Assembly: GCA_938036625.1 (NCBI GenBank)
Contig: CALHQH010000032.1
Coordinates: 1-43,627, forward strand
Direction: 5' to 3'
DNA from: an uncultured Candidatus Saccharibacteria bacterium
GTDB taxonomy: Bacteria > Patescibacteriota > Saccharimonadia > Saccharimonadales > Saccharimonadaceae
DNA: 43,627 nucleotides
The stretch's first letter is position 1. The number at the start of each line of letters is the position of its first letter. The position numbers and the translations under genes were made by a program. This document shows, piece by piece, positions 33,017 to 41,357 of the stretch. The notes beneath the pieces were generated by a model. That model saw only the letters and a program-made list of their open reading frames with translations. It ran no database searches and was not told the origin of the DNA.

Positions 33017-33095
33017 GCAATTTGAAAGGGGCGCATGTATACCGGAAATTGCAAAACGTTCCCCTGCTCTTTGCAGCGACCCCGCTGCACAAGAG
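33017..33095. other. Two-hairpin non-coding element
   Basis: GCAATTT/AAATTGC (33017-33023/33046-33052) followed by CTCTTTGCAGC (33067-33077) pairing with GCTGCA-c-AAGAG (33084-33095), one bulge. It lies in the 370-nt gap between the divergent response regulator and the small membrane protein gene. Function unknown. Confidence 0.4.
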
Positions 33096-33189
33096 GGCGT
33101 CTGAAAGCTCGCAACGTAAGCAGATAGAAAAGCTTTGCTCTATACTCTAGCTAGCGTATGTTTAGCTTGGCAGTACTACTGGGTAGCTA

Positions 33190-33218
33190 TTGACTATAAA
33201 TATATACTGTGGTATCAT
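33190..33218 (+). promoter_or_regulatory. Promoter of small membrane protein
   Basis: TTGACT (33190-33195), 17-nt spacer, TATCAT (33213-33218). Confidence 0.6.
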
Positions 33219-33245
33219 AGCACTCCATAACAGAGGAAGATGAAT

Positions 33246-33683
33246 ATGACAACAACACGACAAATGCGACATGCCGGGGCGCGATACAAAAGCGAGAAGC
33301 CAAGCTGGGTTACGCGTTTTGCAGAAAAATTGCAATCGCCCGAGCGATCCTCACGGCGTGAGAAAGCAGCGCGGGCACTAGGGATGCTGGCCACCATTGG
33401 CGCCACGCTGACAGCTGCAACAGGTATTAGTCTCTATCATGACAGTGGCAATATGGAGCCGGTGGGTAACCTGCTTAATCCAGTTGCTGAGCATGTGATG
33501 ACGACAGATAAGAAGATTGCTGATGCTGATGGACTTTCGAATATTATTGCACTTGAAGGCCGCCAGGAGGAAGAGACGAGGATGCATTGGGTAGCGCGTG
33601 GTACGGAAGCGATGGCCTTTAGCTCTATCACGCTATATCTGCTCAATGGGCGAACACGCAAATCTTCACGCAAGAAGCCCTAG
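33246..33683 (+). CDS. Small membrane protein, unknown
   Basis: 145 residues. ATG 33246 preferred (GAGG 9 nt upstream) over ATG 33240. Basic N-terminus (RQMRHAGARYKSEK), a membrane helix (about 43-63, ALGMLATIGATLTAATGISLY), a polar middle (about 64-115) and a second hydrophobic segment (AMAFSSITLYLL), ending RKSSRKKP. No family recognised. It has its own promoter, and the next gene is convergent behind a terminator. Confidence 0.6.
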   Translation: MTTTRQMRHAGARYKSEKPSWVTRFAEKLQSPERSSRREKAARALGMLATIGATLTAATGISLYHDSGNMEPVGNLLNPVAEHVMTTDKKIADADGLSNIIALEGRQEEETRMHWVARGTEAMAFSSITLYLLNGRTRKSSRKKP

Positions 33684-33771
33684 TTGTAAGCGTGTAGCAG
33701 CCTGGGGCTTTGCTTACTCCCCTTCTCCCTTCTCGCTTTTTGTTGCAGGAGGGGCACTAGTAGCAGGTTTT

Positions 33772-33811
33772 AATATAAAAGAGGCCGGTATTGTGGAGAT
33801 ATATCGGCCTC
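33772..33811 (-). terminator. Intrinsic terminator of histidine kinase
   Basis: GAGGCCG (33781-33787) and CGGCCTC (33805-33811); on - followed by TTTTATATT. 31 nt beyond the kinase stop. Confidence 0.75.
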
Positions 33812-33841
33812 AGCATTTATGTCTGGAAATAGTTACACGAG

Positions 33842-35905
33842 CTACCGCACTGCCCGTGGTGGCGCAGCAGAGCGCGGCGTGGTGAGGACATCGCGGACGC
33901 GAGTGGGGCTGCGCCGGGGCTGACTGGTGGCAATGATGTGCGCCGTGGGTGATGGTTGTGGCGTAGATGGTGGTGTGGCGCTTAAGGGAGTGGAAGGAGC
34001 AGCCTGGGCAACGGTAACAGTGGTAGATTGGACGTTTTTTGCTGCGGGTGGCGTGGCTGTGCGGCTGCTCTTTTGGGCTGGGCGCTGGGTGCGAGTAGCT
34101 GGGCTGGGCTGTGACAAAAAGCCTTGGCTCTGGAGTGTAGCCGTGGCAAAAGCCGGCACTGGGCGAGGCGGAGTTGCCTTGGCGGCTTGTGCTACTGCCT
34201 TGGCTTTGGCAGCGAGGGCGGTTTGGGCATCGTGCTCGCTCAGGCGAGGCAGCTCGAGGAAGAAGGTACTTCCCTGCCGGTACGCACTCTCCACCCACAA
34301 GCGGCCACCCATCACCTCTGTGAGGCGGCGACTGAGGTAGAGCCCCAGGCCAGTGCCGCCAATTTCGCGCGTGTCCGAATTATCTACTCGATAGAACTTT
34401 TGGAAGAGGTGTGACTGATCTTCCACTGGTATGCCAATGCCAGTATCGGCAATGGCGATCGTTACGCGCCCACTACCGCCGGTTACATCCACCGTTACAT
34501 GCCCGCTGGGGGTGTATTTGATAGCATTCTCCACCAGATTATCAAGCACTTCACGCAGCTGGTCTGGGTCGACAGAGACATAAAAGGCAGGGCTCAGCGT
34601 CCGGCTGGTAAAGGTAGCGCTGTGCTCACCGCCAGTTGTGCCAGGGCGTGGCTTGAAGATAAGCTGGAGCTTTTTGTCCTCAGCCTTGTGGCGCAGCCCC
34701 TCCACAATGTCGCTGACAAAGGGGATGAGGTCGATCGCTTCAGGATTGCTCTGCAGGCGGCCATCGTCGGCTTTGCTTACGTCCAGCAGGTCTTGAAAGA
34801 GCCGGCCAAGGTGCTCAGCCGAGCGGTGGGCTTTGGTAATGAAGTCGCGGGCGCGCTGGTCGATGGTGGCAGTGGCGGGGTTGAGGGTGAGGCCAAGGTA
34901 GCCCTCGATCGACGCCACAGGGGTACGCATCTCGTGGCTGGCGGTGCTGATGAACTCGGCTTTTTGGCGCTCCTCGGCCTTTTCTTTCGTCACATCACGA
35001 AAGACGACGATAACCCCACTGCCCGGCTCGCTGCTCACAGGCGAAATAACGAGCGAGATGATCGGCGTCTTGCCAGAGCTCGTCACAAGACGCAGACGGT
35101 CGGTGGTAAGGGGCTGGTTGTCCGCCAGGACGGCGGCGATCGGGTCGGTATCATTGGTAATGGGGTCATTCTTGGCATCGATAAGCTTGAGGACGGATTG
35201 GTAGCTGAGGCCTAGAGCATCTTCGTCGCCCCAGCCCACGAGGCGCTGAGCTGCCGGATTGATGAGCTCTATCATCCCATCTGCGTCCAGTGCCATCACG
35301 CCATCGCCAATCGCATTGAGCACGATATCCGACTTGCCTGCCACCCGGCTTAGTGTGGCGGCAAGCTCGCGGTACGAGGTGGTGCGAGCCTGTGCGGCGC
35401 GATCATCTGGCCCCCAGAGCAAGCACCCCACTAGGACGGGTAGCTCGCCCGTCAGCATAGCGCTGGGGATCATCGTACTTGTAATATGCCCCGCCAGCAC
35501 TCCCCAACTGAGATAGGCATTGACCAGCAGCAAAACCAGTGCTAGCCCTACCCAGCCAAAAAACATTGCAAAGACTGCTACCAAGAGCCAGGCTGCAATA
35601 AAGGGTGAGCTCAGCCCACCAGTGCCAATAATGAGCGCGCCTGTTGTAGCAATGGCGCAGAGATACACCGCCAGACTCGCCTGCCCAAGCCGCTGCTGCG
35701 GTGGCCAGATGTGAAGCACCGCTGCCACGACCCCTGTTATACCGGCCAAGATGACGGCAATGAGTGGCATGCCAAGCACGAGGTTGTATTGATCTACCCC
35801 GCCAAAGTGCCGCCATGCCCACAGCGCCACGATGATGACGGCATAGAGCATACTTGCCTCGCACAAGCGCCGGTGCCAAAACCGGCTGATTTGTTGCACC
35901 CCCAT
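33842..35905 (-). CDS. PAS-containing sensor histidine kinase
   Basis: 687 residues. Six or so N-terminal membrane helices (about 17-165), a PAS domain (about 190-305, NAIGDGVMALDADGMIELIN), HisKA with FISTASHEMRTP and phospho-acceptor His324, HATPase_c with DNLVENAIKYTPSG, ADTGIGIP and GGTGLGLYLS. After about 545 comes a ~140-residue Ala/Pro/Thr-rich tail ending in RSAAPPRAVR, a low-complexity extension as in the response regulator nearby. AAGGGGGAT precedes the ATG. Own terminator; no adjacent regulator in operon. Confidence 0.92.
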   Translation of the reverse strand: MGVQQISRFWHRRLCEASMLYAVIIVALWAWRHFGGVDQYNLVLGMPLIAVILAGITGVVAAVLHIWPPQQRLGQASLAVYLCAIATTGALIIGTGGLSSPFIAAWLLVAVFAMFFGWVGLALVLLLVNAYLSWGVLAGHITSTMIPSAMLTGELPVLVGCLLWGPDDRAAQARTTSYRELAATLSRVAGKSDIVLNAIGDGVMALDADGMIELINPAAQRLVGWGDEDALGLSYQSVLKLIDAKNDPITNDTDPIAAVLADNQPLTTDRLRLVTSSGKTPIISLVISPVSSEPGSGVIVVFRDVTKEKAEERQKAEFISTASHEMRTPVASIEGYLGLTLNPATATIDQRARDFITKAHRSAEHLGRLFQDLLDVSKADDGRLQSNPEAIDLIPFVSDIVEGLRHKAEDKKLQLIFKPRPGTTGGEHSATFTSRTLSPAFYVSVDPDQLREVLDNLVENAIKYTPSGHVTVDVTGGSGRVTIAIADTGIGIPVEDQSHLFQKFYRVDNSDTREIGGTGLGLYLSRRLTEVMGGRLWVESAYRQGSTFFLELPRLSEHDAQTALAAKAKAVAQAAKATPPRPVPAFATATLQSQGFLSQPSPATRTQRPAQKSSRTATPPAAKNVQSTTVTVAQAAPSTPLSATPPSTPQPSPTAHIIATSQPRRSPTRVRDVLTTPRSAAPPRAVR

Positions 35906-36083
35906 TGGTTATCCCCCTTATGCTTTGTGTGTATTATAGCGGATTGCGTGGGCGATGGCAATGGAGTGTTGGCGAGGAGGTAGCCGCGCTCGCTGCCCGC
36001 CACTTCTTATGACCTTGAGTAATTTATTCGCCCATTTTTCTCTACAATGTGCTACAATAGTGCCAGAAAACAAAGGAGGCCAT

Positions 36084-36353
36084 ATGGCAAAAAAATCAAC
36101 CAAAGCAGCGGCCAAAGCAGCCGCACCAGCAACAACTACCACTAAGACGAAAGTAACGGTATCGACCGCCCGCAAAAAGACGCCCAAGCAAATGCTCGAC
36201 ATTCTGCTCATCGCAGCCTGCCTGGTGCTCAGCGTCATCGTAGTGGTGCTGAGTATCTCGCACAGCATCGACCCGCACACCGCCATCGTCATGCTTAGCA
36301 TCGGTCTGGCCTGTCTCAGTGCCTATGTGCTTAACCACGCAGCCAGCCGGTAG
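36084..36353 (+). CDS. Small membrane protein with basic tail
   Basis: 89 residues. Start ATG 36084 with AAAGGAGG upstream. N-terminal ~40 residues are Lys/Ala/Thr-rich (AKKSTKAAAKAAAPATTTTK), histone-H1-like, followed by two membrane helices (about 41-60, 67-84). It may contact nucleic acid or polyanionic lipid at the membrane. No family recognised. A clear terminator follows, so it is a single-gene unit. Confidence 0.7.
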   Translation: MAKKSTKAAAKAAAPATTTTKTKVTVSTARKKTPKQMLDILLIAACLVLSVIVVVLSISHSIDPHTAIVMLSIGLACLSAYVLNHAASR

Positions 36354-36378
36354 AACCCCTGCTCTACTGCTCTTAATA

Positions 36379-36408
36379 AATAACCCGCTCTCAGTGGCGG
36401 GTTATTTT
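36379..36408 (+). terminator. Intrinsic terminator
   Basis: AATAACCCGC (36379-36388) and GCGGGTTATT (36397-36406) with 8-nt loop, followed by TT; 25 nt after the small membrane protein. Confidence 0.85.
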
Positions 36409-36475
36409 GCTATAAAGCTGCGGCTATGCAGAGGACGTGGGCGCGCTGCTGTGTGCCAAGACGTAAGGTGCAGCG

Positions 36476-37963
36476 CTACTTGCCCGGCACGTACACCACA
36501 AGTGTGCCGTCCTTGCTGGTGCTAGCGATGAGATTGCTGCGGATGGTGAGGCTGCGCATGTCGGTGGCTTTGATGGTGAGGAGGGTGCTGCCATCAGCGA
36601 CTTTGACGATCTTGAGGCCTTTGCTGCCGCTGGCTTGGATGCCGGCGGAGTGGAGGTTACTGGTGAGGAGGAGTGAGCCATCCAGGCTGGCGGAGACGAT
36701 ATTGCCGCCGTCGGCCAGAGTGAGTGTGCCGCCACTGGTGCGGCTGTAGGTGGCCTGGCTGAGGGCGAAGTCTTGGGTGTTTTGGCTGGCAATGCGCAAG
36801 AACTCCCTGCCCTGCCCATCCACAACAACGCGCGGCATATCTGTGGTGAGAGCCTCTCGGGGGTAGGTTGGCACAGTAGTGCCAGCAGGGTTGGTGAAGG
36901 AGCTGGCGGCTGGGCTGAGCTTATAGGCGCTATTGACAGTGCTGCGGCCGCGTGGCTTGCCATCAATGCCATAGCTCTCGAAGGTCTCTTGCCCGCTGGA
37001 TTGGATGGTATTGCTGCTCGCAGTGCCCTCCAGCCAGCCATCGCTTGCTAGGGTGACGTTGCTAGAGCTGGCTGTGCGCTGCACTTCCCGCGTGCCGCTC
37101 GTGATGTCGTACACGGTGATGACGGTGGTCGATTGGTCTGCAGTGGTCGCTTGGCGTTCATTCGTAATGACAACACCAGTAGTAGTACGTGAGGTGGCAC
37201 GCTTATTGGGTGACTTCTGGGATGGCTTAGCGCCGTGGTCTTTCTCGCTATTGCGGCGACAGATGAGCTTGCTCCCGCCCGCTATAATGCAGGTAGCGTT
37301 GGGGTTCTGAAAATCGCCACTGGTGATAGTGCGCAGATTCCCTGCGGCGGCGTAGAAGGTGGCAGTGGTGCTCTCGCCAATAATGTCTTGCTGTTGGTTA
37401 TCTGTGCCATAGTATGTGAGCGTACTCGGCTGGGTAGCTACAGGGGTAGTATAGAGAACCTTGGCAGTAGTAAGCTCTACCGCCGTAATGACTGAGCGTC
37501 CCCGCTGTTGGCTGGCGCAATATACCACCCCACGCGGCGTGACGCTGCTACAAGTATTGGCCGGCCAAGTAGCGACTGCCTGCTTGCGCCCAGTATCCCA
37601 AATCCGGAGCACTGGTGTGGTATCCTGCGCGCCCTGCCCTGCAATGGCAAGCCGCGAGTGGTCGGCTGTGCTACCCAAGAAGCTCAAGCCACCCTGCCCC
37701 GCCGCAAATCGCACTGCGCGCTGACCTGCTCCATAGCCATTGGCCAGAAATACATCGGTGCGCGATGGCATGGCCGACACTGCCGCTGCCTGCATGCGCT
37801 GCGGCGAGGAGAGAAGGGTTACTGCCGCAGCAATGGCCGAGAGCACCACAGTAATGGCCGCTGCAAGCATTACCCACAGCGTGAGCTTATTGCGCCGCCG
37901 CTTGGCGGGACGCTGAGGTGGGTGCTCTCCCAGCACAGATGTCGGAACAGGTGAAATATCCAT
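36476..37963 (-). CDS. Membrane-anchored exported protein, unknown
   Basis: 495 residues from ATG 37963. Basic cytoplasmic segment (QRPAKRRRNK), one membrane helix (about 27-50, LWVMLAAAITVVLSAIAAAV), then ~440 extracytoplasmic residues rich in Ser/Thr and short beta strands with repeats of the type VxRIWDTGRKQAVATW and LKIVKVADGSTLLTIKA, reminiscent of a WD40/YVTN-like propeller. I cannot prove the fold. An earlier in-frame start at 38101 is rejected: it would precede the -10. A perfect palindrome (37982-37995) covers the likely transcription start. Confidence 0.65.
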   Translation of the reverse strand: MDISPVPTSVLGEHPPQRPAKRRRNKLTLWVMLAAAITVVLSAIAAAVTLLSSPQRMQAAAVSAMPSRTDVFLANGYGAGQRAVRFAAGQGGLSFLGSTADHSRLAIAGQGAQDTTPVLRIWDTGRKQAVATWPANTCSSVTPRGVVYCASQQRGRSVITAVELTTAKVLYTTPVATQPSTLTYYGTDNQQQDIIGESTTATFYAAAGNLRTITSGDFQNPNATCIIAGGSKLICRRNSEKDHGAKPSQKSPNKRATSRTTTGVVITNERQATTADQSTTVITVYDITSGTREVQRTASSSNVTLASDGWLEGTASSNTIQSSGQETFESYGIDGKPRGRSTVNSAYKLSPAASSFTNPAGTTVPTYPREALTTDMPRVVVDGQGREFLRIASQNTQDFALSQATYSRTSGGTLTLADGGNIVSASLDGSLLLTSNLHSAGIQASGSKGLKIVKVADGSTLLTIKATDMRSLTIRSNLIASTSKDGTLVVYVPGK

Positions 37964-37981
37964 AAGTAACTTCGTTGTATT

Positions 37982-37995
37982 ACACAATATTGTGT
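37982..37995. promoter_or_regulatory. Operator-like palindrome
   Basis: ACACAATATTGTGT, perfect 14-bp palindrome just downstream of the - strand -10 TATACT (38000-38005), 19 nt before the ATG at 37963. Confidence 0.5.
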
Positions 37996-38067
37996 CATTA
38001 GTATAGCAGATATCGCCGCAGCCGGAGTGTGATTTTTGGGCGGTAGGATAATGAAGGAGTATTGTAG

Positions 38068-38096
38068 TGGACAAACCAGCGAGTTTTTCGTATAAT
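38068..38096 (+). promoter_or_regulatory. Promoter of tRNA-Glu
   Basis: TGGACA (38068-38073), 17-nt spacer, TATAAT (38091-38096). Confidence 0.7.
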
Positions 38097-38126
38097 GGCA
38101 CACAGCACTGCTATGTGCACATGCAC

Positions 38127-38201
38127 GGCCTCATCGTCTAACGGTTAGGACACCAGGTTTTCATCCTGGCAATCCGGGTTCGATTCCCGGTGAGGTCACC
38201 A
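38127..38201 (+). tRNA. tRNA-Glu(TTC)
   Basis: 75 nt including encoded CCA. Acceptor GGCCTCA pairs with TGAGGTC (one G-U). Anticodon stem CCAGG/CCTGG with loop TTTTCAT, anticodon TTC. T arm CCGGG-TTCGATT-CCCGG. Discriminator A198 followed by CCA at 38199-38201. Own promoter upstream. Confidence 0.97.
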
Positions 38202-38487
38202 CTAATATATCGTATGCTATGATACCTTGCCCCGGTGAGGTGTTTTTATTTGCGTGTTGTTTTGAGGTATATAGCAAGAGCTAAAACTTCAAAACTCCAC
38301 CACTGTATATAACGGACTGACCAAATAAGAAAATGGAGGTAGTAGCATATTGGCAAATATTCGCTATATCACTCTCGGCCGGAGTATACTTACTGCGATG
38401 CGCCTACTATGTGAGGGAAAGCTACCCCAATAAGCTTGTTCGCTATTGCGTTCTACACAAAATGTAGTATAATCACCACATGACAGC

Positions 38488-38501
38488 AGAGAGAGAGAGA
38501 G
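38488..38501 (+). repeat. (AG)7 tract after start codon
   Basis: Seven AG units beginning 6 nt after an ATG (38480) that stands 6 nt behind a TATAAT (38468-38473). With seven units this ATG is closed by TGA at 38555 after 25 codons. Loss of one unit (or gain of two) joins it to the metallopeptidase frame. Confidence 0.9.
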
Positions 38502-38583
38502 CAACAGAAGTAACACGCCGCACCCTGCTGAGTATGCAGCGCGGCAGGATGAGCTGAAGCGGTCGCTTGAGACCCTTCATACA

Positions 38584-39432
38584 ATGGCACTAAGCGCACA
38601 AGCCCAAGACGTACTGGGAGAGCACGCAGCACATCTCGTTGAAGCTGTTGATTGTGCACGCGTGCCCGGTATCAGTGCTGGTGGAATAATTGACGAGGTG
38701 CCTGGTTGGCGCAAAGAACGGATAATTCCTGTAGTAGGTCTGCGCCCTGGCGAGGTTGCATATACGTCAATGACAGGCATGACGCAGGAGCAGTACAATG
38801 TCGTACGTATAGATCCGGACCTTGACGAGTTGACAAAATGGGAACTCTTCAGTGAGAGTTTGCAAGGCTCTAAGCAGTGCGATACAAAGGACTATGAAGA
38901 ACTAAGTCTTGAAAGATCAAGTACGGCAGGGCTGACATTCAATTTCCCATCAGGATCAGGAAGGCGAGATGCTGAGGGTGATATCGTTATTGATTCTATA
39001 ATTAATAATCAGCCGAATGTTGTTATTAATATGGATCAAAGACGTCGAAGCAGACAGGTTGTAACGCTAAGTCATGAGTTAACACACGCGAAAGATGATA
39101 TCGAGCACCCTGTATGGCTTGCGAAGAGGGATGGTGAACTTGAGCGTCGTACCCTATCGCATGAGCTGCGAGCATATGCTATTGACTGCCGGATTGGGCA
39201 GATGGCACTTACATCGTATCGTATGATGGATGGCTGGCAAGGGCTGTTGCTGCCAAATCTGCAACTGCGACGAAGTGGATCAAAAACAGTCGAAGCAGTT
39301 CGCCAAAAAGTGAATGGACCGTTTGATTCCCCCCACGCCTTTGATCCGAGTGATGGTGTGGTAGATTTACTACACAAGCTCAAGATAGACTCTATCTACA
39401 AAAAAGAAAAGCCTACTGCATCTCCGCAATAA
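38584..39432 (+). CDS. HExxH metallopeptidase, possibly phase-off
   Basis: 282 codons from the first in-frame ATG. Zinc-peptidase motif HELTH at 164-168 (ligands His164, His168, catalytic Glu165) and a downstream EL-RAY motif with Glu194 as the probable third ligand. The family is not one I can name. No signal peptide or membrane helix seen. The frame stays open upstream to 38473 and reads like protein (AEYAARQDELKRSLETLHT), but no start codon lies there. The natural start is ATG 38480, out of frame by the (AG)7 tract; (AG)6 would give a 316-residue protein. Either phase-variable and off, or a sequencing indel. The 3' end overlaps the receiver gene by 20 nt (convergent). Confidence 0.7.
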   Translation: MALSAQAQDVLGEHAAHLVEAVDCARVPGISAGGIIDEVPGWRKERIIPVVGLRPGEVAYTSMTGMTQEQYNVVRIDPDLDELTKWELFSESLQGSKQCDTKDYEELSLERSSTAGLTFNFPSGSGRRDAEGDIVIDSIINNQPNVVINMDQRRRSRQVVTLSHELTHAKDDIEHPVWLAKRDGELERRTLSHELRAYAIDCRIGQMALTSYRMMDGWQGLLLPNLQLRRSGSKTVEAVRQKVNGPFDSPHAFDPSDGVVDLLHKLKIDSIYKKEKPTASPQ

Positions 39433-39784
39433 TCTCCAACAATCGCCGTGGGGTGATCTCGGCTTTGATGAGGTAGCCGTCCACACTAGTTTGGAGAGCG
39501 AGGCGGGTGGATTCGTCTTGGTCGAAGTTGGTCATGATGACGATCTTTGTGCCAGTGATGTGCTGCGGCTCGGCGCGCAGTGCCTGGAGGATCTCGCTGC
39601 CGCGCTTCTCGGGGAGCATGATGTCGAGCAGAATGAGGTCGTAGTGGTTGTTGCGCGCTGCCACGAGGCCATCTGCCCCGTCGATGAGCCAGTCTACCGT
39701 ATAGCCTGCTTTGCGGAGGCTACGCACATACATCTCGCCAATGAAGCGATCGTCTTCGATGACGAGAATCGTTTGAATTGCCAT
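39413..39784 (-). CDS. Single-domain response regulator
   Basis: 123 residues, receiver domain only. Asp11-Asp12 metal pair, phospho-acceptor Asp54 in LLDIMLP, Thr85 (IMTN), Lys107 (LIKAE). No output domain, so it works as a CheY-like messenger or phosphorelay step. GGAGGAGAG lies upstream of the ATG. It is the last gene of the DUF3048 - kinase - receiver operon, 22 nt after the kinase. Confidence 0.93.
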   Translation of the reverse strand: MAIQTILVIEDDRFIGEMYVRSLRKAGYTVDWLIDGADGLVAARNNHYDLILLDIMLPEKRGSEILQALRAEPQHITGTKIVIMTNFDQDESTRLALQTSVDGYLIKAEITPRRLLEIIAEMQ

Positions 39785-39806
39785 AATTTCTCTCCTCCTA
39801 CCTCTG

Positions 39807-41357
39807 TTATCCCTTATACATTGTGTGGTTTTTTATCCAGCCACCGCCACTGGTGATGAGCTGACTGTTGCTGCCATCGGCGATTTTGTCTGCTACGCTG
39901 GCGTAGGTGGGGATGGTGATCGTGAAGGTAGAGCCCTCCCCTTCGCGGCTTACCACGCCAATCTGCCCACCGTGCGACTCGACGATCGCCTTGCTAATGT
40001 AGAGCCCAATACCCGTGCCGGCTACAGTCTCGCGGCTGCGGTGCGAGCGGTAGAACTTATGAAAGAGATTACCCATCACATTGGCGGGGATGCCGATGCC
40101 GTGGTCTTGCACCTTGATGGCGACGAATGCACCATCTTGCACTGCCGAGACGGCTACGAGCCCGCCTTCGTTGCTATATTTGAGCGCGTTATCAATGATA
40201 TTGCTCAGCACCTCAGACAGGCTGGAGTGATCGGCCGCGATGGTGGGCAGCGTAGCGGGGATATCCACCGTGAGCTGGCGACCTTGGGTGGTGGCGCGCA
40301 GCTGCATGTCGTCGCGGATGGTATTGTAGATGCTAGCCACTGACTCTTCTGCTAGGTGGACGCGGAGGTGGCGGCGGTCGAACTTGCTGGCATTGAGAAT
40401 ATTGTTGACGTAGCCACTGAGGCGATTGGCCGAGACGACGAGCCGCCCCAGTAGCTCGTGCTGGTCGCCAGCTAGCGCTGGGCCAACCTCCTCAGTGAGG
40501 ACATCCAGATAGCCACGAATAACAGTGATAGGCCCGCGCAGCTCGTGTGCGGCAAAGGCGATGAAATCGAGGTCATCATCCTCGGGCTGGTAGAGGGTGG
40601 TGCGATCGTGCAGCACCAGTATAACCTCGGCGCTGCTGCCCTTCTCATAATTGGCCGTAATGTCGAAGATACGCCGCCCAGGCTCGCCCACCAGCTTGTT
40701 TGCAATGCGCAGCCAGGTCTTCTCGGCATGGACGGCACTGCGGCGGCAGTGAGCCAGCCACTCCGTCAGGCCATCACCTGGCTCGAATAGTAGCTCGAGC
40801 TCGGCCGTGTCATCATGACTCTGGCGCAGTGGGGTGTGGCGGTTGTGGTAGCGTACCTGCCCCTGGCCAGTGAGGATGGCAATGCCAGCACTGGTTTGAT
40901 CGAGCGCGGCCTCGATCTGGGCAGCTTGTGCTTGAGCCTGGCTCGGCTCGGCCTGGCCAGCAGTGGCGGCAGTGTGGTAGATGTATTGCAGCAGCGGCTT
41001 AAAGCCATCGCGCTCAAAGTGTGCTGCATTGGGGTTGGGCGGTGTAATGATACTAGGCTCGCCTGCTACGTGGCTGAGAGCATGTGTGAGGTCTTTGAGC
41101 GGGGTGAGTAGCTGCATGATCAGGAAAATATTGAGCGGGATACTCGCCAATACTACAACCATAATAACCAGCCAAAACTGCAGCTGGCTAGGGCTTAGGC
41201 CAATCATCCACAGTGTACTCGCCACGAGCCCGGCAATGGTACACTGCATCAGCACACTCGCACCAATAGCACGGCGGCTATAGCGCGGCCAATACTGCTT
41301 AATAAGGGTGGGTGGACGACGAGATGGCAACGGCCGGGCTGGGCCTATTGCTGCCAC
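39807..41357 (-). CDS. Sensor histidine kinase
   Basis: 516 residues from GTG 41357 (GGGAG 6 nt upstream; 13-nt overlap with the DUF3048 gene); ATG 41396 would add 13 residues but has no ribosome site. Two membrane helices (about 32-52 and 60-83), a short linker, a PAS-like segment (about 150-240), HisKA with FIAFAAHELRGPIT (His271 in this numbering; 284 from the ATG), HATPase_c with SNIIDNALKYSNEGG, QDHGIGIP and AGTGIGLYIS. Paired with the receiver protein downstream. Confidence 0.92.
   Translation of the reverse strand: MAAIGPARPLPSRRPPTLIKQYWPRYSRRAIGASVLMQCTIAGLVASTLWMIGLSPSQLQFWLVIMVVVLASIPLNIFLIMQLLTPLKDLTHALSHVAGEPSIITPPNPNAAHFERDGFKPLLQYIYHTAATAGQAEPSQAQAQAAQIEAALDQTSAGIAILTGQGQVRYHNRHTPLRQSHDDTAELELLFEPGDGLTEWLAHCRRSAVHAEKTWLRIANKLVGEPGRRIFDITANYEKGSSAEVILVLHDRTTLYQPEDDDLDFIAFAAHELRGPITVIRGYLDVLTEEVGPALAGDQHELLGRLVVSANRLSGYVNNILNASKFDRRHLRVHLAEESVASIYNTIRDDMQLRATTQGRQLTVDIPATLPTIAADHSSLSEVLSNIIDNALKYSNEGGLVAVSAVQDGAFVAIKVQDHGIGIPANVMGNLFHKFYRSHRSRETVAGTGIGLYISKAIVESHGGQIGVVSREGEGSTFTITIPTYASVADKIADGSNSQLITSGGGWIKNHTMYKG

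Noticed and set aside
35955..36083. N-terminal extension of the small basic membrane protein
   Set aside because: AAAGGAGG directly before ATG 36084 fixes the start; the extension overlaps the upstream promoter region.
38350..38433. 27-codon TTG-started frame after GGAGG near 38336
   Set aside because: Rare start, long spacing, no promoter; too weak to call.
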